The translations under genes were made by a program, and so were the position numbers. A stretch of DNA of 64,000 nucleotides from Bacteroidales bacterium UBA3290 (lineage in GTDB: Bacteria > Bacteroidota > Bacteroidia > Bacteroidales > UBA932). A model generated the notes under the pieces. The model made no database searches. It worked only from the letters and a program-made list of their open reading frames with translations, and was not told the origin of the DNA. Below, piece after piece: positions 16,796-25,183 of this stretch. Positions within the stretch are counted from its first letter, which is position 1. Each line of letters begins with the position of its first letter. The stretch lies in the NCBI GenBank assembly GCA_002361615.1, contig DETK01000018.1, positions 1 to 64,000 on the forward strand. The letters are read 5' to 3'.

Positions 16796-18358
16796 TTACA
16801 GAGGCAGGTTGTCGTGTTTCTTGGCCGGGTTCGAGAGCTTCTTGGTGGAGAGCTGCTCGAGGGCGCGGATGATGCGGAAACGGGTGTTGCGCGGTTCGAT
16901 CACATCGTCGATGTAACCGTACTTGGCGGCATTGTAAGGGTTGCAGAAGAGATCGTTGTACTCTTTCTTGCGGGCCTCTTCGAGTTCCTTGCGCTTGTCG
17001 GGGTCTTCCTCGGCCTTGAGTTCCTTGGCATAGAGCACGGCCACGGCGCCTTCGGCACCCATCACGGCGATGTTCGCGGTCGGCCATGCATAGTTGATGT
17101 CACCACGCAGCTGCTTGCAGCTCATCACGATGTGAGAACCGCCGTAGGACTTGCGGAGGGTGATGGTGACCTTCGGAATGGTGGCCTCGCCATAGGCGTA
17201 GAGGAGTTTCGCACCGTGGACGATGATGCCGCCGTATTCCTGCTGCGTACCCGGGAGGAAGCCCGGCACATCGACGAGCGTCACGACAGGGATGTTGAAT
17301 GCGTCGCAGAAACGGACGAAACGGGCACCCTTGCGCGAGGAGTTGATGTCAAGCACACCGGCCAGGTATTTCGGCTGGTTGGCCACGATACCGACGGCCG
17401 TGCCGCCGAAGCGGGCAAAGCCCACGATGAGGTTCTTCGCATAGTCCTTGTGGACTTCGAGGAACTTGCCGTCGTCCACGATGGCGCCGATGACTTCGTA
17501 CATGTCGTACGGGGCGTTCGGGCTGTCGGGGATGATCTCGTTGAGGGAGTCCTCTTTACGGTCGATCGGGTCTTCGGTCGGGACATACGGGGGCTCTTCC
17601 ATGTTGTTCTGCGGGAGATAGCCCATCAGCTCACGGATGGTGGCGATGGCGTCTTCCTCGGTAGCGGCCTTGAACTGGGCCACGCCGCTCTTGGTAGCGT
17701 GGACGGCAGCACCGCCGAGTTCCTCCTGCGTCACGTTCTCGCCGAGCACCTGCTTGACGACGGCCGGACCGGTCAGGAACATATAAGAGGTACCTTCCGA
17801 CATGATGATGAAGTCGGTCAGAGCGGGGGAGTAAACCGCACCGCCGGCGCAAGGGCCGAGGATCGCGGAGATCTGCGGAACCACGCCCGAGGCGAGGATG
17901 TTGCGCTCAAAGATCTCGGAGTAGCCGGCCAGGGCGTTCACACCTTCCTGGATACGGGCGCCGCCCGAGTCGTTGAGGCCGATGCACGGGGCACCGTTCT
18001 TCATGGCCATGTCCATCACCTTGCAGATCTTCTGGGCCAGGGTCTCGGACAGGGAGCCGCCGATCACGGTGAAGTCCTGTGCGAAGACATAGACCAGACG
18101 GCCGGCGATCGTGCCGTAACCGGTCACCACACCGTCGCCCAGGTAGGTTTTCTTCTCCATGCCGAAGTTGTGGCAGCGGTGGGTCATGAACATGTCGAAT
18201 TCTTCGAAGCTACCCTCGTCGAGGAGCATGTTGATGCGCTCGCGAGCCGTGTATTTCCCTTTGGCGTGCTGGCTGTCGATACCTTTCTGGCCGCCGCCCA
18301 TGCGAGCTTTCTCCCTGAGTTCGATAAGCTCCTTTACTTTTTCAAGCTGTTGGCTCAT
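16796..18358 (-). CDS. mmdA: Methylmalonyl-CoA decarboxylase carboxyltransferase subunit alpha
   Basis: A 520-aa biotin-dependent acyl-CoA carboxyltransferase with two crotonase-like halves. Oxyanion-hole glycines are visible in LNDSGGARIQEGV and GPCAGGAVYSP (N-terminal half) and in VDVPGFLPGTQQEYGGII and SYGGSHIVM (C-terminal half). It moves the carboxyl group of (S)-methylmalonyl-CoA to biotin. Length matches PccB/MmdA enzymes. With epimerase upstream and gamma, BCCP and beta genes downstream, the operon is best read as a Na+-pumping methylmalonyl-CoA decarboxylase in the succinate-to-propionate route. Confidence 0.93.
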   Translation of the reverse strand: MSQQLEKVKELIELREKARMGGGQKGIDSQHAKGKYTARERINMLLDEGSFEEFDMFMTHRCHNFGMEKKTYLGDGVVTGYGTIAGRLVYVFAQDFTVIGGSLSETLAQKICKVMDMAMKNGAPCIGLNDSGGARIQEGVNALAGYSEIFERNILASGVVPQISAILGPCAGGAVYSPALTDFIIMSEGTSYMFLTGPAVVKQVLGENVTQEELGGAAVHATKSGVAQFKAATEEDAIATIRELMGYLPQNNMEEPPYVPTEDPIDRKEDSLNEIIPDSPNAPYDMYEVIGAIVDDGKFLEVHKDYAKNLIVGFARFGGTAVGIVANQPKYLAGVLDINSSRKGARFVRFCDAFNIPVVTLVDVPGFLPGTQQEYGGIIVHGAKLLYAYGEATIPKVTITLRKSYGGSHIVMSCKQLRGDINYAWPTANIAVMGAEGAVAVLYAKELKAEEDPDKRKELEEARKKEYNDLFCNPYNAAKYGYIDDVIEPRNTRFRIIRALEQLSTKKLSNPAKKHDNLPL

Positions 18359-18376
18359 ATTGGTCTGGTTTAGATA

Positions 18377-18790
18377 TTATTCTTCTTTCTTTTTCATGCA
18401 GAATTCGGTGAGCACGCCCTTCGTGGACTTGGGGTGGATGAAGGCGATCATCATCTGCTCGGCGCCCGGACGGGGGGCCTTGTCGATCAGGCGGACGCCC
18501 TTCTCTTCGGCTTCTGCAAGGCAGGCAGCCACATCGTCGGTCGCGAATGCCAGGTGGTGGATACCTTCACCGCGCTTCTCGATGAAGCCGGCGATGGTGC
18601 TCTCGGGGCAGGTGGGCTCGAGGAGTTCGAGTTTGGTCTGGCCGATCTTGAAGAAAGCGGTCTTGACTTTCTGGTCGGCGACTTCCTCGATGGCGTAGCA
18701 TTTCAGGCCGAGTACATTCTCATAGTAAGGGATCGCCTCTTCAAGGCTCTTGACGGCGATACCCAGGTGTTCGATGTGAGTAAGATTCAT
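18377..18790 (-). CDS. mce: Methylmalonyl-CoA epimerase
   Basis: A 137-aa glyoxalase/VOC-fold enzyme with two beta-alpha-beta repeats. The N terminus (HIEHLGIAVKSLEEAIPYYE) and GEGIHHLAFATDD are typical of methylmalonyl-CoA epimerases, with metal-binding His/Gln/Glu residues spread across both repeats. It interconverts R- and S-methylmalonyl-CoA, linking mutase and decarboxylase. It lies 18 bp upstream of mmdA. Confidence 0.93.
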   Translation of the reverse strand: MNLTHIEHLGIAVKSLEEAIPYYENVLGLKCYAIEEVADQKVKTAFFKIGQTKLELLEPTCPESTIAGFIEKRGEGIHHLAFATDDVAACLAEAEEKGVRLIDKAPRPGAEQMMIAFIHPKSTKGVLTEFCMKKKEE

Positions 18791-18810
18791 AATATGCTGT
18801 ATTTAAAGGA

Positions 18811-19557
18811 TTATTCTTCTTCCAGGTTGTGGAATACGTTCTGTACGTCGTCGTCCTCCTCGAGTTTCTCGAGCAGTTTGTCGAGTTCCACGCGCTCTTC
18901 GGCCGAGAGGTGTTTCATCTCGCCGTTGGGGAAGCGGTCGAAGCCGGCGGACACGAGTTCGTAGCCCTTGTCCTCGATGTACTTCTGGATGTTGTTGAAA
19001 GCGGTGTACTCACCGTAGATGGTGATGACTTCTTCGGTGTCGCCGTCCTTGTTCTCGAATTCATCCACAAAGACTTCGTCGGCGCCGAAGTCGATCAGTT
19101 CGAGCTCGAGCTCTTCCAGGTCGATGTCGGGGCTGTTCTTGATCTTGAAGACGCACTTGTGGTCGAACATGAAGGCCACGCTGCCGGAGGTGCCGAGACT
19201 GCCGCCGAACTTGTTGAAGTAGCTGCGGATATTGGCGACCGTGCGGTTGGTGTTGTCGGTGGCGGTTTCCACGAGGATGGCTACGCCGTGCGGGCCGTAA
19301 CCCTCGTACACCACTTCCTTGTAGTCGGCCTGGTCCTTGTCGGTGGCCTTCTTGATGGCGCGTTCGATGTTCTCCTTCGGCATGTTTTCGCTGCGGGCGG
19401 TCTGGAGCAGGGCTCTCAGGCGCGGGTTGCCCGTCACGTCGGGACCGCCGTTCTTGACGGCGATGGTGATTTCCTTGCCGATCTTGGTAAACGTCTTGGC
19501 CATGTGGCCCCAACGTTTGAATTTTCTCTCCTTGCGGAATTCAAAGGCTCTTCCCAT
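18811..19557 (-). CDS. YebC/PmpR family transcriptional regulator or translation factor
   Basis: A 248-aa YebC family member. The opening MGRAFEFRKERKFKRWGHMA is the Bacteroidetes variant of the YebC N terminus, followed by the family core (PRLRALLQTARSENMPKENI; YEGYGPHGVAILVE). YebC-type proteins act as DNA-binding regulators or, in recent work, in translation of difficult sequences. The acidic C terminus is typical. It is second in an operon after the TPR gene, 8 bp from it and 20 bp before mce. Confidence 0.92.
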   Translation of the reverse strand: MGRAFEFRKERKFKRWGHMAKTFTKIGKEITIAVKNGGPDVTGNPRLRALLQTARSENMPKENIERAIKKATDKDQADYKEVVYEGYGPHGVAILVETATDNTNRTVANIRSYFNKFGGSLGTSGSVAFMFDHKCVFKIKNSPDIDLEELELELIDFGADEVFVDEFENKDGDTEEVITIYGEYTAFNNIQKYIEDKGYELVSAGFDRFPNGEMKHLSAEERVELDKLLEKLEEDDDVQNVFHNLEEE

Positions 19558-19565
19558 GGTTCGTG

Positions 19566-20240
19566 CTATTTCTGGTTTTCAATCCGGGAGATGTATTTCT
19601 GGATGTCGTAGCCCTCGAGGGTCTGAGGGTACTTGTCCTCGATTTCCTTGTAGAGTTTCAGCGCTCCGTCCAGGTCGCCGGTTTCCTCCGAGACGAGGGC
19701 GGCCTTGAAGAGATAGGTGGCCACGTAGGGGTTGTCTTCCAGCGCGGCGGCTTTCTTGTAGCAGCTCAGGGCGTTGGTGTAGTCCTTCAGGTTCGAGTAG
19801 GCGTCGCCCATCGCGCAGATGGCGCGGCCCTGGAGGATCTTGTCCTTGACGTTGTATTTCTTGAGGTTCTCGATGGCTGCCTCGTTGTTGCCCAGCTGAA
19901 GGTTGCAGAGGCCGGCGTACAGATAGACGCTCTTTCCGGCCTTGTTGCCGTAGTTGCTGATGATGTCGTTGAAGCCGAGGACGTTGCCGTCGCCGTTGAG
20001 CGCGGTCGCATAGTCGTTGGCCCGGAAAAGCTGCTCCGCCTTGAACATCTGACCCTGCGCTTCAGCCTTCTTCGGGGCGATCACCCAGCGGTTGATGGCG
20101 AAAATGCCGAAAATAACCACGAGGAGGGCGATCAGTACCCACTCAATCCATTTCTGATTCTTCTTGAAAAATTCCTCAACGCCCGAGACCGTCGTTGCGA
20201 CCTGCTCCTGCTGAGCTTCCTGTTGATTGTTCTTTGCCAT
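19566..20240 (-). CDS. Membrane-anchored tetratricopeptide repeat protein (YfgM-like)
   Basis: A 224-aa protein with a short cytoplasmic N terminus, one transmembrane helix (about 33-52, WIEWVLIALLVVIFGIFAI) and a periplasmic TPR array (about 60-220). Topology and size match YfgM-like proteins, which act near the Sec translocon and periplasmic chaperones. It is the first gene of the seven-gene operon ending with oadB and shares an intergenic region with divergent recF. Confidence 0.75.
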   Translation of the reverse strand: MAKNNQQEAQQEQVATTVSGVEEFFKKNQKWIEWVLIALLVVIFGIFAINRWVIAPKKAEAQGQMFKAEQLFRANDYATALNGDGNVLGFNDIISNYGNKAGKSVYLYAGLCNLQLGNNEAAIENLKKYNVKDKILQGRAICAMGDAYSNLKDYTNALSCYKKAAALEDNPYVATYLFKAALVSEETGDLDGALKLYKEIEDKYPQTLEGYDIQKYISRIENQK

Positions 20241-20333
20241 TGTTTTTTTGTATTATTTTTGTTTTTCTTAATTCGTGTAAACCCCTCTCAGAATGGCTTC
20301 TGGAAGCGTTTTTGCGTTCTTTGACACAATCCG

Positions 20334-20341
20334 CAAATTTA
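20334..20341 (-). promoter_or_regulatory. Promoter (-7 box) of the TPR-yebC-mmd operon
   Basis: TAAATTTG on the minus strand, with a -33-like ATTG 19 bp upstream (at about 20364-20361). The leader to the TPR start is about 90 nt. Confidence 0.55.
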
Positions 20342-20373
20342 CAACAAAAATGGGAATCACCAATATAATTTCG

Positions 20374-20381
20374 TACATTTG
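20374..20381 (+). promoter_or_regulatory. -7 promoter box of recF
   Basis: TACATTTG matches TAnnTTTG. It places the transcript start near 20385 and so selects the ATG at 20399 over the upstream GTG at 20381. Confidence 0.55.
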
Positions 20382-20398
20382 TGGCAGAAGATTTTAAC

Positions 20399-21493
20399 AT
20401 GTTTTTAAACAGACTCATCCTGCGCGATTTCAAGAACATCGCCGCCGCAGACACGAGCTTCTCACCGAAGGTCAACTGCATCTACGGCAGCAACGGAGCG
20501 GGGAAGACCAACCTGCTCGACGCCATCTACTATCTGTCGATGACCAAGAGCTACTTCTCCTCGTCCGACCAGTATGTCTATGCCTACGGTGCGGAGGAAG
20601 CCACGCTTTGCGGCTTCTACCAGATGGACGGCGGAACCGAGGAGAAAATCTCCGCGGCGGTCCGGCGCGGGGGGGAGAAAATCTTCCGGCGCGGAGCCAA
20701 GCCCTATGCCCGTTTCTCGGAGCACATCGGCCTGCTGCCGGTGGTGATGGTCTCGCCGCTCGATGCAACCCTGGTCAACGATGCGGGTGAAGAGCGGCGT
20801 AAATACTTGAATTTCATTCTTTCGCAAATTGACAGGGAATACCTGCGGCATATCCAGTCGTACAACCAGCTGCTGCTCCAGCGCAACAAGCTGCTCAAAT
20901 CCGACATCGTCGTGCCGCTGCTCCTCGACACGCTCTCCGAACGGATGGCACCGCACGCAGCCTATGTGTACAATGCCCGCAAGAACCTGTGCGAGCAGCT
21001 CCGCCCGATGATCCAGGACTTCTACAGCCGGCTGTCTCAGGGGAAGGAGATCGTGGACTTGTCCTACCGCTCCGACCTGGATGATGCTTCGCTTGAAGAA
21101 CTGTTTGCACGGGAGACCGAGAAGGAACGCGTCCTCCGCTATACGACGGCAGGTGTCCAGCGCGACGACCTGCTCTTCCGGCTGGATGGCCATCCGTTGC
21201 GCCGCATCGGTTCCCAGGGGCAGCAGAAGAGTTTCCTGCTGGCCATGAAACTGGCCCAGTTCCGCTTTGTCAGGCAGATTTATGGCCAGACACCCATCCT
21301 CCTGCTCGACGATGTCTTCGACAAGCTCGACATGCAGCGGGTGGAAGACCTGCTGGCACTGGTCTCGACGCTCGATTTCGGCCAGATCTTCCTGACCGAC
21401 AGCAACAAGGTGCGGCTCGACAAGGTTGCCGGCCGCATCGATGCTCCCTGCCGGAGCTTCTTCGTGGAATCGGGAAACATCACGGAAGCATGA
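20399..21493 (+). CDS. recF: DNA replication/repair protein RecF
   Basis: A 364-aa SMC-like ATPase. Walker A is GSNGAGKT (30-37), the signature region includes GSQGQQKSFLLAMKLAQ, and Walker B is LLLDDVFDKLD. RecF loads RecA at gapped DNA with RecO and RecR. The start at 20399 (MFLNRLILRDFKN) fits the family and the promoter. The stop overlaps the DUF721 gene by 4 bp. Confidence 0.95.
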   Translation: MFLNRLILRDFKNIAAADTSFSPKVNCIYGSNGAGKTNLLDAIYYLSMTKSYFSSSDQYVYAYGAEEATLCGFYQMDGGTEEKISAAVRRGGEKIFRRGAKPYARFSEHIGLLPVVMVSPLDATLVNDAGEERRKYLNFILSQIDREYLRHIQSYNQLLLQRNKLLKSDIVVPLLLDTLSERMAPHAAYVYNARKNLCEQLRPMIQDFYSRLSQGKEIVDLSYRSDLDDASLEELFARETEKERVLRYTTAGVQRDDLLFRLDGHPLRRIGSQGQQKSFLLAMKLAQFRFVRQIYGQTPILLLDDVFDKLDMQRVEDLLALVSTLDFGQIFLTDSNKVRLDKVAGRIDAPCRSFFVESGNITEA

Positions 21494-21786
21494 AGCGCGA
21501 AGCCACCCGCAGCATCGGCGCGGTAATCGCCGACTATGTGCAGGAATCCCATCTCGAAGAAGGCCTGCTCCAGACCCGTGTGTGCGCAGCCTGGGATTCG
21601 ATCGTGATCGGACAGGTAGCGCTGCGCGACTACACGTCGCGCCATACGTTCCGCGACGGTGTCCTGACCTGCCGGATCCGCTCGTCGGTCGTCCGCAGCC
21701 ATCTCGGCCTGCAGACCACGCTGCTCTGCCACCGGCTCAACGAGTTGCTGCAGGGCAATATCGTCCAACAAATCAAACTCATCTAG
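21490..21786 (+). CDS. DUF721 / DciA-like protein
   Basis: A 98-aa protein with the DUF721 layout: an N-terminal helical part (IGAVIADYVQESHLEEGLLQ), then W-x-x-I near the middle (AAWDSIVIGQ) and a beta-rich end (FRDGVLTCRIRSSVVRSHL). DUF721 includes DciA, the replicative helicase loader of many bacteria. Coupling to recF by a 4-bp overlap supports a role in replication. Confidence 0.8.
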   Translation: MKREATRSIGAVIADYVQESHLEEGLLQTRVCAAWDSIVIGQVALRDYTSRHTFRDGVLTCRIRSSVVRSHLGLQTTLLCHRLNELLQGNIVQQIKLI

Positions 21787-22764
21787 ATGTACTTCGGGAA
21801 TCTCATCGCAGACCGTGACATCCCCTTCCTGGAAGGAGTGCTTGACGACTGGTTCGATGTCCGCCGCCTGCCCGGCGGGGAGATCGGTCCGGACGATGTG
21901 CGGGATGCCTCGGCCCTGCTGGTCCGCACCCGCACCCGTTGCAATGCGTCGCTGCTCGAGGAATCTGCGGTTCAACTCGTCGCTACCGCGACCATCGGGA
22001 CCGACCATATCGATATGAGATACTGCGCCAAGCACGGTATCACGGTCGCTTCCGCGCCAGGCTGCAACGCCGCTGCCGTAGCGCAATACGTGGGCGCGGC
22101 CCTGCACGCCCTTTCTCTTGACAGACAGGGTGCTACGCTGGGTGTCATCGGTGTGGGCCACGTCGGTTCGCTGGTAGCGGAAGTCGGGCGTCGCGCCGGG
22201 ATGCGGGTCTTGCTGAGCGACCCGCCGCGGGAAGCGGCGGAGGGCCCGGCGGGCTTCACGCCGCTGCCGGAGCTGCTGGCCGCATCCGACATCGTGACGC
22301 TCCACATCCCGCTCTGGCCCGAAAACCGCGACTTCGCAGACGCAGCCTTCTTCTCGCAGATGCGCCCCGGTGCCTCCTTCTTCAACGCTTCGCGTGGCGA
22401 AGTCGTCGATGAAGATGCGCTGCTGGCCGCCCGTCCGCGGCTGGACAGACTGGTGCTGGATGTCTGGAAAAACGAACCCTCCATCAACCGTGCACTGCTG
22501 ACCGTGGCTGATATCGCCACGCCCCATATCGCCGGCTACTCCATCCAGGGAAAGATCAACGGCACACAAGCCGTCGTCCGGGCCGTCGGCGAAACCTTCG
22601 GAATCGACCCCCTCCGGCAGTTCAGCGTAACGGGTGTTTCCCTTCCGCAAGAGCCCTACGATATTTTCAGAGATGACGCAGCCCTGCGCCGCGACCCTTC
22701 TGCCTTCGAATCCCTCCGCAGCCATTACGCCTATCGGAACGATCAGCTGAAAACACTGAGTTAG
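21787..22764 (+). CDS. pdxB: Erythronate-4-phosphate dehydrogenase
   Basis: A 325-aa D-2-hydroxyacid dehydrogenase. The Rossmann motif is GVIGVGHVGS (about residues 119-128); catalytic positions are in TRTRCN, ASRGEVVDEDAL and TPHIAGYS. PdxB acts in the DXP-independent vitamin B6 pathway. The ATG follows the DUF721 stop directly (TAGATG). It is shorter than E. coli PdxB (378 aa), but close to Bacteroidetes forms with a reduced C-terminal dimerisation domain. Confidence 0.88.
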   Translation: MYFGNLIADRDIPFLEGVLDDWFDVRRLPGGEIGPDDVRDASALLVRTRTRCNASLLEESAVQLVATATIGTDHIDMRYCAKHGITVASAPGCNAAAVAQYVGAALHALSLDRQGATLGVIGVGHVGSLVAEVGRRAGMRVLLSDPPREAAEGPAGFTPLPELLAASDIVTLHIPLWPENRDFADAAFFSQMRPGASFFNASRGEVVDEDALLAARPRLDRLVLDVWKNEPSINRALLTVADIATPHIAGYSIQGKINGTQAVVRAVGETFGIDPLRQFSVTGVSLPQEPYDIFRDDAALRRDPSAFESLRSHYAYRNDQLKTLS

Positions 22765-22927
22765 GGTTCACAGCAGGTCGTTCCGATAAAAGTTTTCGGG
22801 CAAGGTCTCATTTTAGCCTGGGGACCTTGCCCGGTCATTCTCAGTCGTAGGTATTTCTAGCCTTGATTTGCCCGGCAAGGTCCCGCACTTCTTTTTGGAC
22901 CTTGCCCGAAAGGTGGCGGGACCTTGC
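22765..22927. repeat. Cluster of five GGCAAGGTC/GACCTTGCC units (two hairpins)
   Basis: Units lie at 22799-22807 (forward), 22823-22831 (inverse), 22874-22882 (forward), 22898-22906 (inverse) and 22920-22928 (inverse). The first two form an 11-bp perfect stem, CGGGCAAGGTC/GACCTTGCCCG, with a 15-nt loop; the next two form a 9-11-bp stem with a similar loop. The cluster lies between convergent pdxB and the Rid gene and could serve as a bidirectional terminator or be a small repeat array. Confidence 0.75.
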
Positions 22928-23806
22928 CTATCGGACGGCGATGCACTCCATTTCGACCAGCCAGGTGGGGCGGCAGACAGGGGCGTGCAGCAGCAGGTAG
23001 TCGAGGCAGGGGAGTTCCCGGTCGATGATCGTGCGGACCGTGGCGGCGTCTTCCGGATGGCGGAGATAGACCAGGGCGGACCGGACAAAGCGGAAGTCGG
23101 CGCCGTCCTCGGCGAGGAGGACACGGATGTTCTCGAGCATGCGGAGCGTCTGTTTCTCAACGCTTTCAGGGTAGAGCACCTGGCCGTGGTTGTCGATGCT
23201 GGCGGTGCCGCTTATGAGCGTGTAGCGCAGTCCGTCGTAGCTGAACGAAGTGCCGCGTTCAAAGGTGACACCGTAGTCGGCGGTCGGATTGAGATGGGAA
23301 CTTCCTTTGAGATAGCGGATAGAGGCGGGATCGACGTCGGGGATGGCCAGGGCGTCCATCATCACGAGCACCCGGGGATCGGCGTGCGTTCCGGCGATGC
23401 CGGTGCTGGCGATGAAGTGGGTCTCCGGCGTAAGGCCGATGGTATGGAAGAAGTCCCTGCGGCCGCGGACGACCCCGGCGTAATTGTTGTCGATGTCGCG
23501 GACGAAGATCCAGGTGCGGAGGCAGTGGTCGGCGATCGTCATGAATTCCGCGGCCAGCAGCCGCTCGTATTTTTCAAAGATCTGCCGCATCTGACCTTCG
23601 GCGTCGAGATTCAGGTCATCGGCGATGATGCCCGTGTGCCAGCGCCAGGAGTCGGGCGATTCGAAATCCCACTCAGCGACCTGGGATCCGCCCAGCGGGG
23701 CCTGCCCGACAAGCGAGACCGTACGCTGCGGGAGTGTACGGTAGATAGCCTCGAGCCGGGAACGGAGCGGGGAGTCGCTTAAGAAATATCGCCGGAGTCC
23801 TGCCAT
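22928..23806 (-). CDS. Tandem Rid (YjgF/UK114) domain protein
   Basis: A 292-aa protein with two Rid-like domains: about 40-150 (GIIADDLNLDAEGQMRQIFEKY) and about 185-290 (SGTASIDNHGQVLYP, ending in EMECIAVR, the usual Rid C terminus). Double-Rid proteins resemble chorismatase-like enzymes and imine/enamine deaminases; exact activity is unknown. It is last in the lysA-ffh-rid unit, 20 bp after ffh. The fifth GACCTTGCC unit ends at its stop codon. Confidence 0.72.
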   Translation of the reverse strand: MAGLRRYFLSDSPLRSRLEAIYRTLPQRTVSLVGQAPLGGSQVAEWDFESPDSWRWHTGIIADDLNLDAEGQMRQIFEKYERLLAAEFMTIADHCLRTWIFVRDIDNNYAGVVRGRRDFFHTIGLTPETHFIASTGIAGTHADPRVLVMMDALAIPDVDPASIRYLKGSSHLNPTADYGVTFERGTSFSYDGLRYTLISGTASIDNHGQVLYPESVEKQTLRMLENIRVLLAEDGADFRFVRSALVYLRHPEDAATVRTIIDRELPCLDYLLLHAPVCRPTWLVEMECIAVR

Positions 23807-23826
23807 AAAAGCCAGATCGATAATTG

Positions 23827-25158
23827 CTATTTGCGCTTTTTCTTCTTCATCAGCCGGGCCGCCATCGGATTGGTGGTGGTCATGTTCTTCATGACCTTGC
23901 GGGTGCCCTCGAACTGTTTCAGGAGCCGGTTCACGTCGGCGATGGTGGTACCGCTGCCGGCGGCGATGCGCTTGCGGCGGCTGCCGTTGATGAGGGTCGG
24001 ATTCTCCTTCTCATAGGGTGTCATCGAGAGGATGATGGCTTCGGTCTGCTTGAACGAATCGTTGTCGATGTCCACATCGCGCAGGGCCTTTCCTACGCCC
24101 GGGATCATCGAGGCCAGGTCCTTGATGTTGCCCATCTTCTTGATCTGCTGGATCTGGTCGTAGAAATCCTGGAGCGTGAACTGGTCGCGGGCGATCTTCT
24201 TGTGGAGCTTGCGCGCCTCTTCCTCGTCGAACTGCTCCTGCGCCTTCTCCACGAGGGTGACCACGTCGCCCATACCGAGGATACGGTCGGCGACGCGCTT
24301 GGGGTAAAAGATATCGAGCGCTTCCATCTTTTCGCCTGAAGAGACGAACTTGATGGGCTTGCCGACCACGGCCTTGATGGAGAGGGCCGCACCGCCGCGG
24401 GTATCGCCGTCCATCTTGGTGAGGACCACACCGTCGAAGTCGAGATAGTCATTGAAGGTCTTGGCCGTCTCCACGGCGTCCTGACCGGTCATGGCATCGA
24501 CCACGAAGAGGGTTTCGGTCGGTTTGACCGCCTTGTGCAGGGCGGAGATCTCGTCCATCAGTTCCTGGTCCACGGCCAGACGGCCCGCGGTATCGATTAC
24601 GACCACCGAATAGCCTTCGGCCTTCGCTTTCCGGATGGCGTTCTGGGCGATCTGGATCGGATCCTTGACGCCGTCCTCGCTGTAGCATTCCACCTGGATC
24701 TGGCCGCAGAGGGTCTTCAACTGCTCGATGGCGGCGGGACGGAAGGTGTCGCACGCGGCGACCAGGACCTTCATGCCGCGCTTGCTCTTGAGATTGAGTG
24801 CCAGTTTGCCGCAGAAGGTGGTCTTACCGGAACCGTTGAGGCCCGCTACGAGCACGATGCCGGGGTTGCCCTTGACGTTGATGTCGGACGCCTCGCTGCC
24901 CATCAGGGCGGCCAGCTCGTCGTGGACGATCTTGATCATCATCTGCTCGGGACGGACGGCCTTGAGCACGTCCTGGCCGATGGCCTTCTGCTTGACTTCG
25001 TCGCAGAAAGTCTTGGCGATCTTGTAACTCACATCGGCATCGAGGAGGGCCTTGCGCACGTCCTTCATGGTCTCGGAGATGTTGACCTCCGTGATCCTGC
25101 CTTGTCCCTTGATGAGCCGGAATGACTTTTCCAGTCTGTCGGTCAGGTTCTCAAACAT
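23827..25158 (-). CDS. ffh: Signal recognition particle protein Ffh (SRP54)
   Basis: A 443-aa GTPase with N domain (1-90), G domain (G1 motif GLNGSGKT at 107-114; DTAGR; TKMDGDTRGG) and methionine-rich M domain from about residue 300, ending in a basic KKKKRK tail. It binds signal sequences of nascent membrane proteins with 4.5S RNA. The RNA gene is not in this window. It follows lysA by 25 bp. Confidence 0.97.
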   Translation of the reverse strand: MFENLTDRLEKSFRLIKGQGRITEVNISETMKDVRKALLDADVSYKIAKTFCDEVKQKAIGQDVLKAVRPEQMMIKIVHDELAALMGSEASDINVKGNPGIVLVAGLNGSGKTTFCGKLALNLKSKRGMKVLVAACDTFRPAAIEQLKTLCGQIQVECYSEDGVKDPIQIAQNAIRKAKAEGYSVVVIDTAGRLAVDQELMDEISALHKAVKPTETLFVVDAMTGQDAVETAKTFNDYLDFDGVVLTKMDGDTRGGAALSIKAVVGKPIKFVSSGEKMEALDIFYPKRVADRILGMGDVVTLVEKAQEQFDEEEARKLHKKIARDQFTLQDFYDQIQQIKKMGNIKDLASMIPGVGKALRDVDIDNDSFKQTEAIILSMTPYEKENPTLINGSRRKRIAAGSGTTIADVNRLLKQFEGTRKVMKNMTTTNPMAARLMKKKKRK

Positions 25159-25183
25159 AGCTTATCTTTTTCTTTCTTTTTTC

